Shown here in pieces: positions 1 to 7,374 of a stretch of 64,000 bases of DNA; within the stretch, counting starts at the first letter, position 1; the number at the start of each line of letters is the position of its first letter. The notes beneath the pieces were generated by a model that was not told where the DNA came from, ran no database searches, and was given only the letters and a program-made list of their open reading frames with translations. Location: the NCBI GenBank assembly GCA_001917135.1, contig MNTT01000016.1, positions 411,599-475,598 on the forward strand, written 5' to 3'. A program made the position numbers and the translations under genes. The DNA is from Acetobacter sp. 46_36 (lineage in GTDB: Bacteria; Pseudomonadota; Alphaproteobacteria; RF32; CAG-239).

Positions 1-2
1 CA

Positions 3-620
3 CACGAACTGCGCACACCGCTGACTGCGCTCAAAATCCAGCTTGAAATAGCCGAAATGTCCGGCGACGACAGCCAGATGCGGACGCAGGCTCTAGCCAA
101 ACTTTCACTGGGGATTGAACGGGCGGAACATCTGGTCGAGCAGTTGCTTGCCCTGTCGCGTCTGGAAGCCGACAACGGGCATTATGACAATACAGAACTT
201 TTGGACTGGAAAGATATCAGCGCCGCTTTGTTCGACAATTATGCCGAAACGGCAAAGAAGAAAAACATAACCTTATCGTCTTATATCGGCGCAACTTCAC
301 CGATTGTGCGAGGAAACCACATTCTTGCCGCTTTGCTGCTGCGCAACCTGCTCGACAATGCCGTCAAATACAGCCCTAACGGAGCAAAGATTACCGCAAC
401 GGTTGACAATGAAGAGATTGCGGTCGTCAACTCCGGAACCATCGTCGACGAGGCGGTACTGGCGCGGTTGAGCGAACGCTTTTTCCGACCGGCCGGGCAA
501 AAAGAAACCGGCAGCGGCCTCGGGCTGGCGATTGTCAAACGCATTGCAGGACTTTACGGCTGCAGCCTTGATTTTGCCAATACAGACGACGGTTTTAAAG
601 CCGCCGTGAGAAAAAACTAG
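3..620 (+). CDS. Sensor histidine kinase, C-terminal part (5' end outside window)
   Basis: The reading frame is already open at the first bases of the window. Its first codons give the phospho-acceptor H-box (HELRTPLTALK), so only the dimerisation/phosphotransfer and ATPase domains are present. The N-box (NLLDNAVKYSP) lies about residue 115 of the fragment and the G2 box (GSGLGLAIVKRI) about residue 172. Where most kinases have DxGxG, this one has NSGTI, so Asn replaces the usual G1 Asp; such Asn variants occur in active kinases. The sensor domain and the partner regulator would lie upstream. It is the kinase half of a two-component system of the OmpR/QseC class; the signal is unknown. Confidence 0.93.
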   Translation, partial: HELRTPLTALKIQLEIAEMSGDDSQMRTQALAKLSLGIERAEHLVEQLLALSRLEADNGHYDNTELLDWKDISAALFDNYAETAKKKNITLSSYIGATSPIVRGNHILAALLLRNLLDNAVKYSPNGAKITATVDNEEIAVVNSGTIVDEAVLARLSERFFRPAGQKETGSGLGLAIVKRIAGLYGCSLDFANTDDGFKAAVRKN

Positions 621-639
621 CCCAGACGGCTGAGCGGGG

Positions 640-1770
640 TCAATATTTCAGCGCAACACCGGTTATGAATGCATATCCGCGGTTGTTTTCGGAACTTTGG
701 CGCTCGGGTCCTTTGGAATTGAGATATCCGTTTATCCAATACAATTCGATATATTCATTATAAGCAAACCGGTTGGACTGCACCCAAAGGTCATCCCGAT
801 GGCGCGTGTTTTCCGCTTCGGTATGCAAATAAGCGATATTCGTCTTAAATCTGCCGAAATCGTACCCCAGGCTGATGTCCCATGCCTGCCCTTCGCGGTA
901 GTTGTCAAAGTATGCAGGCAGCCCAAACCCGGCAGCAGCCGTCGCAACAGGATTTTTATTCCCGTCCACCCAGGCCTTTTTATAGGAAAAGCCGATGTCA
1001 AACCCGGCATATTCCCAGCGAGCGCCTGCCGTCCATTCATTATCGGTGCGGTTAAAAATTCCGTATGCCACAGATGTGTATAATTTCCCGGCGCCGAGTT
1101 TCCACCGGCTGCGGGCTCCCGCCGTATAGCCGTCTTCCGGCTTTTCGTAATCAACGTAACGGCTGACCATACCGCGGCGCGACGCATTGTCCGGCGTATA
1201 GCTGAAACCGAATGTCGTATTGCCGATTTCCGGCGTAAAATAACTGATTTTAAATGCCCGGCCGTCATCCATTATCGCCGTCGATTTCGGCGTGGCGAAT
1301 TTTACCTGCTTACGGCCGTTTTTCCAATTCGCGCTGCTTAAAAAATAGGTCAGATTGCTGTCCCGTATCCCCAGCCAGGTAATATCATGCGCGCCGGTAT
1401 GCAGCAAAAGCGCGGCATTATAGGTATAACCGGCGGTCAATTTTCCAAAACGGTCATCCTCGCCCAACAAATACGGGAAAAAACGCCAGTCCCCGTCGGG
1501 GTAATTTTTGTCATGTTGGCGGTCGACAACGGTATAATCCGCATGAATACCGACACGGCTGCCTGAAACCGCGCGGTAAGCGCCTTCAAATTTGCCGTCG
1601 GCACGAAAAACCGCTCGACTAGGCATATTGTCCAGATTATTGCCGCGGCGCGTTTCCATTATGCCGAAATATTCCCCGGCCATTCCCGAGCCGGAAAATT
1701 CAAAACTGCCGGCAAAAGCGGCATCGGTAAATCCTATGGCACTGCCAAAAAGCAGTAAAAACTTGTTCAT
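640..1770 (-). CDS. Outer-membrane porin, beta-barrel
   Basis: A 376-residue protein with a short signal peptide (cleavage likely after AFA-G near residue 21). It then has alternating hydrophobic and aromatic strands typical of Gram-negative general porins: many Gly-Tyr-Asp turns and repeated strands such as TAGYTYNAALL and DISLGYDFGRF. It ends in ALKY, so the C-terminal aromatic expected for the Bam machinery is Tyr rather than Phe. It faces the histidine kinase convergently with only about 20 bases between stop codons. It should form a diffusion channel for small solutes; substrate preference cannot be read from the sequence. The ATG at 1770 is preceded by GGAAA. Confidence 0.8.
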   Translation of the reverse strand: MNKFLLLFGSAIGFTDAAFAGSFEFSGSGMAGEYFGIMETRRGNNLDNMPSRAVFRADGKFEGAYRAVSGSRVGIHADYTVVDRQHDKNYPDGDWRFFPYLLGEDDRFGKLTAGYTYNAALLLHTGAHDITWLGIRDSNLTYFLSSANWKNGRKQVKFATPKSTAIMDDGRAFKISYFTPEIGNTTFGFSYTPDNASRRGMVSRYVDYEKPEDGYTAGARSRWKLGAGKLYTSVAYGIFNRTDNEWTAGARWEYAGFDIGFSYKKAWVDGNKNPVATAAAGFGLPAYFDNYREGQAWDISLGYDFGRFKTNIAYLHTEAENTRHRDDLWVQSNRFAYNEYIELYWINGYLNSKGPERQSSENNRGYAFITGVALKY

Positions 1771-1911
1771 TCGTTTCCAGTTCCGTTAGTTCGGATTTTA
1801 TATAGCGTAACAGTACTTAAATTTGTCTTAAAAATTTCCCCTAAAACCCGATACGACCTCCAAACGAAATATTCTGAAATGTTTTTTGTGCAAGACACTT
1901 TCATTTTTCGC

Positions 1912-1939
1912 TTGACTTCGGCACCTTTGGTATTATTCT
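1912..1939 (+). promoter_or_regulatory. Putative sigma-70 promoter for the nadM leader
   Basis: TTGACT (1912-1917) and TATTCT (1934-1939) are separated by 16 bases. Transcription would start just before the structured leader at 1946. A TATTAT overlaps the -10 but with poorer spacing. Confidence 0.5.
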
Positions 1940-1945
1940 TAAGCT

Positions 1946-2070
1946 GTTCCCGGTGCTTGCAGGGCTTATAAGCAGGGAACGGATAAAAACTGAGCCGGTT
2001 TGATGAGATTTTAAGACAGACGAAGTCTATTTAAATTTTCGTTGGCGGCTCCTTGTAAAGGAGTTTTTTT
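1946..2070 (+). promoter_or_regulatory. Candidate riboswitch-like leader of nadM (copy 1)
   Basis: The 5' leader holds a bulged hairpin: GTTCCC (1946-1951), bulge GG, TGCTT (1954-1958), an 11-base loop GCAGGGCTTAT (1959-1969), AAGCA (1970-1974) and GGGAAC (1975-1980). Loop bases GGCTTA (1963-1968) can pair with TGAGCC (1991-1996), one G-U included, to make a pseudoknot. Downstream, CTCCTT (2049-2054) pairs with the Shine-Dalgarno AAGGAG (2058-2063) across a GTA loop and is followed by seven T. GAGCC (1992-1996) could instead pair with GGCTC (2047-2051), which would free the ribosome site. The same hairpin and loop recur at 2724-2780. Confidence 0.7.
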
Positions 2071-2071
2071 A

Positions 2072-2614
2072 ATGTCTGAATATAAATACCAACACGGTTT
2101 GAGCATTATGCGGGCGCAGCCTTTCCATATCGGCCATCAAAAGCTGGTTGACCGGATGCTTAAGGAATGCGAACGCGTTACCATCGTCCTCGGTTCCATT
2201 CAGGAACAGGGTACGGCGCGCAATCCCCTAAACTACACCACACGCAAAAAGATGATTCAAAACATTTACCGCTCCCGTCCGGAATACGAACGGCTGAAAA
2301 TCATCGGGCTGTTTGACATCAACAACCCGGCGGAATGGGGCGAGTATGTTCTTGATTTTATCGCCGAGAGTTTTCCAGACCTGCCGCGGCCGGATGCGTA
2401 CTATGCCGGTTCCAGCTACGACGCGCACTGGTTTCGGGAATGTTTTCAAAACATTGAGCTTGAAGACAGGACCGACCCGGATTTTCCGTTCGTTACAGGA
2501 ACGATGGTACGGGATATGATAAAGTTCGGCGATGCGCGCTGGAAAAACTTTATCGCGCCGGAAAACCACCACCTGATTGAGGAGTATTTTAACAAAAAGA
2601 AAGGGATTATATAA
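2072..2614 (+). CDS. nadM: Nicotinamide-nucleotide adenylyltransferase, NadM type
   Basis: A 180-residue nucleotidyltransferase that joins nicotinamide (or nicotinate) mononucleotide to AMP from ATP, forming the dinucleotide. The HxGH nucleotide-binding motif is at residues 19-22 (HIGH, within QPFHIGHQ). The C-terminal (I)SxTxxR-type motif appears as TGTMVR at 142-147. Length fits the archaeal/NadM class, not NadD. The ATG at 2072 is chosen because AAGGAG sits 8 bases before it; an in-frame TTG at 2042 has no ribosome site. It stands 181 bases before the rest of the NAD salvage genes, and both transcripts carry the same leader motif, so they are probably co-regulated. Confidence 0.88.
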   Translation: MSEYKYQHGLSIMRAQPFHIGHQKLVDRMLKECERVTIVLGSIQEQGTARNPLNYTTRKKMIQNIYRSRPEYERLKIIGLFDINNPAEWGEYVLDFIAESFPDLPRPDAYYAGSSYDAHWFRECFQNIELEDRTDPDFPFVTGTMVRDMIKFGDARWKNFIAPENHHLIEEYFNKKKGII

Positions 2615-2640
2615 CGAAACCAGCGGACGGCGGGCAGATT

Positions 2641-2676
2641 TACGGCATTGTTCCGTTTTACGGCCTTGTCCCGTTC
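2641..2676. repeat. Two 18-bp degenerate direct repeats
   Basis: TACGGCATTGTTCCGTTT (2641-2658) and TACGGCCTTGTCCCGTTC (2659-2676) differ at three positions. They lie between nadM and the second leader. Confidence 0.6.
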
Positions 2677-2723
2677 ATAACGCGCCGAAAAACAGCCTTT
2701 GCGGCTGCCGCATTTTACATAAG

Positions 2724-2788
2724 CGCCTGCGTCTTCTGAAGGGCTTATAGAAGACAGGCGGTTCCTAACCCGAATAAGCCTGAAGGGA
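2724..2788 (+). promoter_or_regulatory. Candidate riboswitch-like leader (copy 2) of the pncA-pncB-nadE transcript
   Basis: The architecture matches the nadM leader: CGCCTG (2724-2729), 2-base bulge CG, TCTTCT (2732-2737), 11-base loop GAAGGGCTTAT (2738-2748), AGAAGA (2749-2754), CAGGCG (2755-2760). Loop GGCTTAT (2742-2748) is fully complementary to ATAAGCC (2774-2780). That strand lies immediately before the Shine-Dalgarno GAAGGGA (2782-2788). Stem sequences differ completely from copy 1 while the loop is conserved, which points to selection on RNA structure. Ligand is unknown; NAD or a precursor is the natural guess from the genes controlled. Confidence 0.7.
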
Positions 2789-2795
2789 ATTTAAA

Positions 2796-3419
2796 ATGAA
2801 TAACCGTATTTTGATGCGGATAGATTTTCAGAACGATTTTGTTCATCCGCACGGGGCGTTGAGCATCAACTCCCCCGAACTGATTGAACGGCAGCAAAAG
2901 TTTGCCGACAGCCTGTTTCCGACAAGTTTTGATAAAATTATAGACACTTACGACACCCATTTTGCCGAAACGTACGGCGAAACGTCTGAAGCGGCGAATT
3001 TTCCCCTGCACTGCGTTTTCGGAAGCTGGGGCTGGCAACAGGCGGCACCGTTCAAACCGAAACTCGGCGTTACCAAAATGTACAAATCTACCACCAACAT
3101 CTGGAACGAAGCCCATGCTTACCGCGATTTGGCGGCAAACTGGGCTGACAAAGAGGTCTATCTCTGCGGCGTGTTAAGCGACATCTGCGTCTTACAGGCA
3201 ATGCACGGCCTTTTAAAACGCGGCGCGAACGTTGTCATTCTTGAAGATTTGTGCCAGGGGATTAAGCGGCAGACGGGAGAAATCCTGCGCGATGACAAAT
3301 ACCTGCCGTTTATTGAACAGGGAAAGCTTAAGAGCATCACCTCGGCGCAGTTTTTTCGCGCCGCCCTTTTAGACAAGAAAATCCAGCGCAATTTAGTCAA
3401 CAGAAGTTTCGGAGAATAG
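2796..3419 (+). CDS. pncA: Nicotinamidase-like cysteine hydrolase (isochorismatase fold)
   Basis: A 207-residue isochorismatase-superfamily hydrolase. The expected catalytic Asp is D10 (DFQNDF), the Cys nucleophile is C131 (GVLSDICV), and K94 is the likely catalytic Lys. D53-x-H55 and H72 match the metal-binding Asp/His set of nicotinamidases. The predicted reaction is nicotinamide to nicotinate plus ammonia in the cytoplasm. The next gene, starting 3 bases after the stop, uses nicotinate, which supports this assignment over isochorismatase. It is first in a three-gene operon behind leader copy 2. Family membership is clear; the exact substrate is inferred from context. Confidence 0.82.
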   Translation: MNNRILMRIDFQNDFVHPHGALSINSPELIERQQKFADSLFPTSFDKIIDTYDTHFAETYGETSEAANFPLHCVFGSWGWQQAAPFKPKLGVTKMYKSTTNIWNEAHAYRDLAANWADKEVYLCGVLSDICVLQAMHGLLKRGANVVILEDLCQGIKRQTGEILRDDKYLPFIEQGKLKSITSAQFFRAALLDKKIQRNLVNRSFGE

Positions 3420-3421
3420 CC

Positions 3422-4915
3422 ATGAACAATACATATACGATGAAAACCAGACCCAATATTCTGGAAACCGGCACGCCGCTGTTTTGCGACCTTTATCACC
3501 TGACGATGGCGCAGGCATGGTTTTTGGACGGCAAGGCGGAAGATTACAAGGTTTCGGAAGCCTTTTTCCGCAAATGCCCGTTCGGCGGCAGCTACCTGAT
3601 GGCGGCCGGCCTCGGCGAATTTATGCAATGGCTGGAAAGGTGGCATTTCAGCAAAGAAGACATAGAATCGCTCAAAAACGACCGTAACGAAGACGGCAGC
3701 CGGATATTTAACGATGAATTTCTGCAATTTCTGGAGGGACAGGAATTAAAAGTAACCATTCGTGCAGTACCGGAAGGCGAACTGGTGTTCCCGAACGAAC
3801 CGGTCTATTCGGTATCTGGGCCGAACTGGCAGGTTGAACTCGCAGAAGCCGCACTTTTGAACATCTTTAACGCTCAGAGCCTGATTGCAACCAAAGCGTC
3901 GCGCATGGCTTACGCCGCAAACCTTGACGGCAAAAAACGCCCGCTGTTGGAATTCGGCGTGCGGCGCGGACACGAGCTCGGCGGCTTTTCGGAAACGCGG
4001 GCGGCGTTCATCGGCGGTGCGGCAGGAACTTCCAACAAAGCAGCGGCAAAGCACTACGGCATCCGGGCGGCGGGAACGATGGCACACTCCTTTGTGATGA
4101 GCTATGAGCGGGAAGTTGACGCGTTTAAGGCCTTTATGCGCGGCAATCCGCACAATACGACGCTGCTCGTTGACACATACGATACGCGCGAGGGAATTAA
4201 AAATGCCATCCGGGCAGCAAAGGAAACCGGAATTAAGCTCATGGGCATACGCATTGACTCCGGCGATCTCGCCTACTGGGGCAATGAGGCCAGGCGCTTA
4301 TTATGCGAGGCGGAAATGCCGGACGTCAGGCTGGCGGCTTCCAACGACCTTGACGAATATCTGATTGAAAACCTCATTATGGTACAAAAAGCGCCTTACG
4401 ACATCCTTGCGGCGGGAACAAAACTGGTTACCGCCTACGATACCCCGGCACTGGGCGGCGTCTTTAAGACAAAATCGTACATGGGGCAGCCGAAAATCAA
4501 AATCGCCGAGGGAAAAACGACCATTCCGGGAATGACCGATACGTTACGAATTATCCGCAACGGCAAATTTGAGGGCGATGTTATCTGTCGGGCTGAAGAT
4601 ACGGATCTTATCCGCGACGGCAGGTTGACACGCAATATAACCTCATACGCCCTCGGCAGCCAGAACGGCGCGCGGGCAACCTTTCAACGCGGCGAACAGG
4701 CAAAATTCCTGCTGCATCCGGTTGTGGAAAAAGGCAAAATCGTCAATGTGCCGGAACTTGACCTGCACGTTTTGCAGCAGCGGGGCAAGGACAACCTCAA
4801 GATGTTGGACAGCGCATATAAAAGGCTTGCCAACCCGCACCTTTACGGCGTAGGATTGGAAGCCGGGCTGTTTACCCTGCAACAGGATTTAATCAGGGTT
4901 CATTCGGGGAGATAA
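3422..4915 (+). CDS. pncB: Nicotinate phosphoribosyltransferase
   Basis: A 497-residue type II phosphoribosyltransferase that couples nicotinate and PRPP to nicotinate mononucleotide, with ATP hydrolysis. Recognisable blocks are the N-terminal TDLYxLTM-like stretch (FCDLYHLTMAQAW), LEFGVRRGHELGG, the TMAHSFVMSYERE segment, and the IRIDSGDLAYW phosphate-binding region. Length and order fit the longer bacterial PncB2-like class. The sequence is closer to nicotinate than nicotinamide enzymes by these motifs, but a NAMPT role cannot be excluded without a tree. It is the middle gene of the operon and follows the nicotinamidase that would make its substrate. Confidence 0.88.
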   Translation: MNNTYTMKTRPNILETGTPLFCDLYHLTMAQAWFLDGKAEDYKVSEAFFRKCPFGGSYLMAAGLGEFMQWLERWHFSKEDIESLKNDRNEDGSRIFNDEFLQFLEGQELKVTIRAVPEGELVFPNEPVYSVSGPNWQVELAEAALLNIFNAQSLIATKASRMAYAANLDGKKRPLLEFGVRRGHELGGFSETRAAFIGGAAGTSNKAAAKHYGIRAAGTMAHSFVMSYEREVDAFKAFMRGNPHNTTLLVDTYDTREGIKNAIRAAKETGIKLMGIRIDSGDLAYWGNEARRLLCEAEMPDVRLAASNDLDEYLIENLIMVQKAPYDILAAGTKLVTAYDTPALGGVFKTKSYMGQPKIKIAEGKTTIPGMTDTLRIIRNGKFEGDVICRAEDTDLIRDGRLTRNITSYALGSQNGARATFQRGEQAKFLLHPVVEKGKIVNVPELDLHVLQQRGKDNLKMLDSAYKRLANPHLYGVGLEAGLFTLQQDLIRVHSGR

Positions 4916-4919
4916 GACA

Positions 4920-5702
4920 ATGAAACATACATGGCATACTTTGCAAAACGGCTTAAAAGACTTTTGTGCGGCAAACAGATTTGACAAGGTTATCCTTGGA
5001 CTTTCGGGCGGATTAGACTCGGCACTGACTGCTGTGCTGGCAGCGGATGCCCTCGGCGGCAAAAACGTTAAGGCGATTATGATGAAAACGCGCTATACAT
5101 CTGATTTAAGCATTAAAATTGCGCGTGAGATTGCCAAGCTTAACGGGCTTGACTATCAGGAACTTGACATTGAACCGCTGGTAACGGCAGAAACAGATTT
5201 TCTGCAACGGGCGTTCGGTGAAAGCGTCAAAGGGATTACGGCGGAGAACTTGCAGGCTCGTATCCGCGGGCAGCTGCTGATGGCGTTTTCCAACCAAAAC
5301 GGCGGGCTGGTTCTCGCCTGCGGAAACAAATCGGAAGCGCTGACCGGGTACTGCACGCTGTACGGCGATACCTGCGGCGGGCTGATGCCTATCGGCAACC
5401 TTTACAAGACGACGGTGTTTGAACTGGCAAGATGGCGCAATACCCAAAGCAGGGCCCTGCCGGAAGAAGTCATCACGCGGGCGCCGTCAGCAGAACTGGC
5501 AGAAGGACAGAAAGATGAAAACTCGCTGCCGCCGTATCCGGTTCTGGACGCTGTTCTGCGGCTGCTTACCGACGAACAAAAAACACCGGAAGAAGCCTGC
5601 GCCGCCGGATTTGCCCCGGCAACAGTCGAACAGGTGCGCCGGCTTGTAGCGCGTTCGGCATTCAAGCGGCGGCAGATGGCTTCGGCGCTGGACATATTAT
5701 AA
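4920..5702 (+). CDS. nadE: NH3-dependent NAD+ synthetase
   Basis: A 260-residue N-type ATP pyrophosphatase that amidates nicotinate adenine dinucleotide to NAD+. The P-loop SGGLDS is at residues 29-34. The conserved GNKSEALTGYCTLYGD segment follows, with the GGLMPIGNLYKT region that contacts NaAD. There is no glutaminase domain, so free ammonia is the nitrogen source. It starts 4 bases after pncB and closes the nicotinamide to NAD route: PncA, PncB, an adenylyl step (NadM or a NadD elsewhere), NadE. A strong inverted repeat follows the stop. Confidence 0.92.
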   Translation: MKHTWHTLQNGLKDFCAANRFDKVILGLSGGLDSALTAVLAADALGGKNVKAIMMKTRYTSDLSIKIAREIAKLNGLDYQELDIEPLVTAETDFLQRAFGESVKGITAENLQARIRGQLLMAFSNQNGGLVLACGNKSEALTGYCTLYGDTCGGLMPIGNLYKTTVFELARWRNTQSRALPEEVITRAPSAELAEGQKDENSLPPYPVLDAVLRLLTDEQKTPEEACAAGFAPATVEQVRRLVARSAFKRRQMASALDIL

Positions 5703-5719
5703 CCTGATGAAAAAAGCAA

Positions 5720-5764
5720 ACCGCCTGCAATATCTGAGGCTTTCAAGACCGATATGCAGGCGGT
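5720..5764. terminator. Bidirectional terminator between nadE and the CMD-like gene
   Basis: ACCGCCTGCA (5720-5729) and TATC (5731-5734) pair with GATA (5751-5754) and TGCAGGCGGT (5755-5764): a 14-bp stem with one bulged A between convergent genes. T-runs are short. Confidence 0.6.
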
Positions 5765-5807
5765 ATTATATCCTGTACCGGCAAAAAATGGCGGCCGGAA
5801 TACATAT

Positions 5808-6647
5808 TTATTTCAATGTATCCTTCAGCACTTTCAAAGCGTTCAGCGCATTCGGAAAGCCGACATACGGCATACACTGGATAATCGCCGCGGTAACGGT
5901 TTCCGGCGAATTTCCCGCTCTGATACTGCCGGCTATATGGCTTTGCAGTGTCTGCATATTTCCCGTCGTTACAAGAATCCCTATCGCCAGAAGCTCTCTG
6001 GTTTTGACATCAAGACCGCCGCGGGTATAAATATCGCCAAAACAGAATTCCGTCAGAAAACGCGCGGCATCCTCGCCCATATTTCCGGGAAGCCCGGCCA
6101 GCGCTTCTTTTATCTCGTTGCCATATAACGGCTGTTGTATGGCAGAGCCCGCTGCAAATCTCTCCTCTTCGGCTGTTTTCCCCTGACTTTCCAGAGGAAG
6201 CTTAATTCCGCGTTCGGCAAACACTTCATTGATTACTCCGAGCGCGTTAAGGGTTTTCGGAAAACCGACAAACGGCGCACACAGATATACCGTTTCCCTC
6301 AACTCAATCGGCGTTACCCCTACATTCAGCGCCGCATTGGCATGCGCTTTCAGCTGCGGCAATGCTTGTTGAGCCGACAGGGATACAACCGTCAGCATTT
6401 CCCGGGTTTTTATATCCAGACTGCCTACGGCAAACACTTCGCCGAAAATATATTTCTGTAACATTTTCATCATTTCCGGGTCGTTTCCGGCATCGGTTAA
6501 AGCCTCGCCTTTAAACAACCGGCGGTAATTTTGTTTGCAGATTTCGGTTCGCGACATATTTTCTCCTCCCTGTTCAATTACAGCAGCAGACGCGGCACTA
6601 ACCGAAAATAACACGGCAACTGCAACGCCCATTATCCCTTTCAGCAT
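5808..6647 (-). CDS. Exported double-domain carboxymuconolactone decarboxylase-like protein
   Basis: A 279-residue protein with a signal peptide (cleavage near ASA-A, residue 21) followed by two AhpD/CMD-fold repeats. Each has a TREMLTV or TRELLAI helix and a PFVGFPKTLNAL or PYVGFPNALNAL motif. Neither repeat has the AhpD CxxC pair, so peroxidase activity of that type is not expected. Family members act on aromatic lactones or in reactive-electrophile stress; the substrate here is unknown, and export is unusual for the family. It is the second gene of a two-gene operon (3-base gap, AAGGAG overlapping the upstream stop) driven by the MerR-type promoter at 7190-7220. Confidence 0.8.
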   Translation of the reverse strand: MLKGIMGVAVAVLFSVSAASAAVIEQGGENMSRTEICKQNYRRLFKGEALTDAGNDPEMMKMLQKYIFGEVFAVGSLDIKTREMLTVVSLSAQQALPQLKAHANAALNVGVTPIELRETVYLCAPFVGFPKTLNALGVINEVFAERGIKLPLESQGKTAEEERFAAGSAIQQPLYGNEIKEALAGLPGNMGEDAARFLTEFCFGDIYTRGGLDVKTRELLAIGILVTTGNMQTLQSHIAGSIRAGNSPETVTAAIIQCMPYVGFPNALNALKVLKDTLK

Positions 6648-6650
6648 ATT

Positions 6651-7145
6651 TTATCTCCTTTTTCCTGCCTTTTCGGCTACGATTTCGGCGATTTCCTTCT
6701 CGTCTTCGGGACTCAGCAATCCGTACATAGGGATGGCAAACGGCGTAAAGTCTCCGTTATGCTTCTGCAGGAAATTGTACCGGTAGCTGATGCCGTCTTT
6801 CGGGACAAGCGTCAAAACGCGGCAGTTGCGAAAACAGCAGCGGACATCCTTTTCTTCCGTCCGGGCAATATCTTTCCACGGCAGCTTTTGGCAATAGTCA
6901 ATTTTTATGCCCTCATCATCAACGACAACGGCCTTATGCTTCAAAACATATTTCCAGCCCCAGGCGAGCCAGGAAAGCAGACAGACGCCCAAAAGAACCT
7001 GTGTTTGCACCCAAAACAACAGGCATGGGCAGCGAACTCCCCAGTAGACCAGCGTTATCGTCAATGCGAGGTTTAAGATAAGCCAGGCATTGAGTTTATT
7101 AAAGCGGTAATAAAAAATTTTCTCGTTTAAGTTTTCATTTGACAT
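6651..7145 (-). CDS. Small membrane protein with a PH-like cytoplasmic part
   Basis: 164 residues. Two hydrophobic helices at about residues 18-37 and 44-64 are followed by a soluble region that opens with KAVVVDDEGIKI and continues through LPWKDIARTEE. That pattern resembles bacterial PH-like (bPH_2/YdbT-type) domains attached to a membrane hairpin. No catalytic motif is visible. It is the first gene of the operon with the CMD-like protein and so is under the same MerR-type control. Function not recognised. Confidence 0.7.
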   Translation of the reverse strand: MSNENLNEKIFYYRFNKLNAWLILNLALTITLVYWGVRCPCLLFWVQTQVLLGVCLLSWLAWGWKYVLKHKAVVVDDEGIKIDYCQKLPWKDIARTEEKDVRCCFRNCRVLTLVPKDGISYRYNFLQKHNGDFTPFAIPMYGLLSPEDEKEIAEIVAEKAGKRR

Positions 7146-7189
7146 TGATTGTCTCCCTATTTCTCTCGGTTAAATGCGATTCTGTTTCA

Positions 7190-7220
7190 AGTGTAACATT
7201 TAGAGTTTGCTCTAAGTCAA
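7190..7220 (-). promoter_or_regulatory. MerR-family promoter/operator for the 7145-5808 operon
   Basis: Read on the minus strand: TTGACT (7220-7215), a 19-base spacer, then TACACT (7195-7190). The spacer region holds the perfect palindrome TTAGAGCAAACTCTAA (7215-7200). An over-long 19-base spacer with the dyad between -35 and -10 is the hallmark of MerR-activated promoters. No MerR gene is in the window. Confidence 0.75.
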
Positions 7221-7311
7221 GTATTTTTTGTTGCGGATAGCGTATTTTGCGCTGCGGAATGTAATTTTTGCTCCGGATATTTATTTACTTTTCCAAACAT
7301 ATATTTTATGC

Positions 7312-7339
7312 TTGGCATTTATAAATTTCATTTTATAAT
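7312..7339 (+). promoter_or_regulatory. Putative promoter of ogt
   Basis: TTGGCA (7312-7317), 16-base spacer, TATAAT (7334-7339), 35 bases before the start codon. Confidence 0.6.
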
Positions 7340-7374
7340 AAAAAAGAGCAATTTAAACGTCTAAGGCCGGAATT

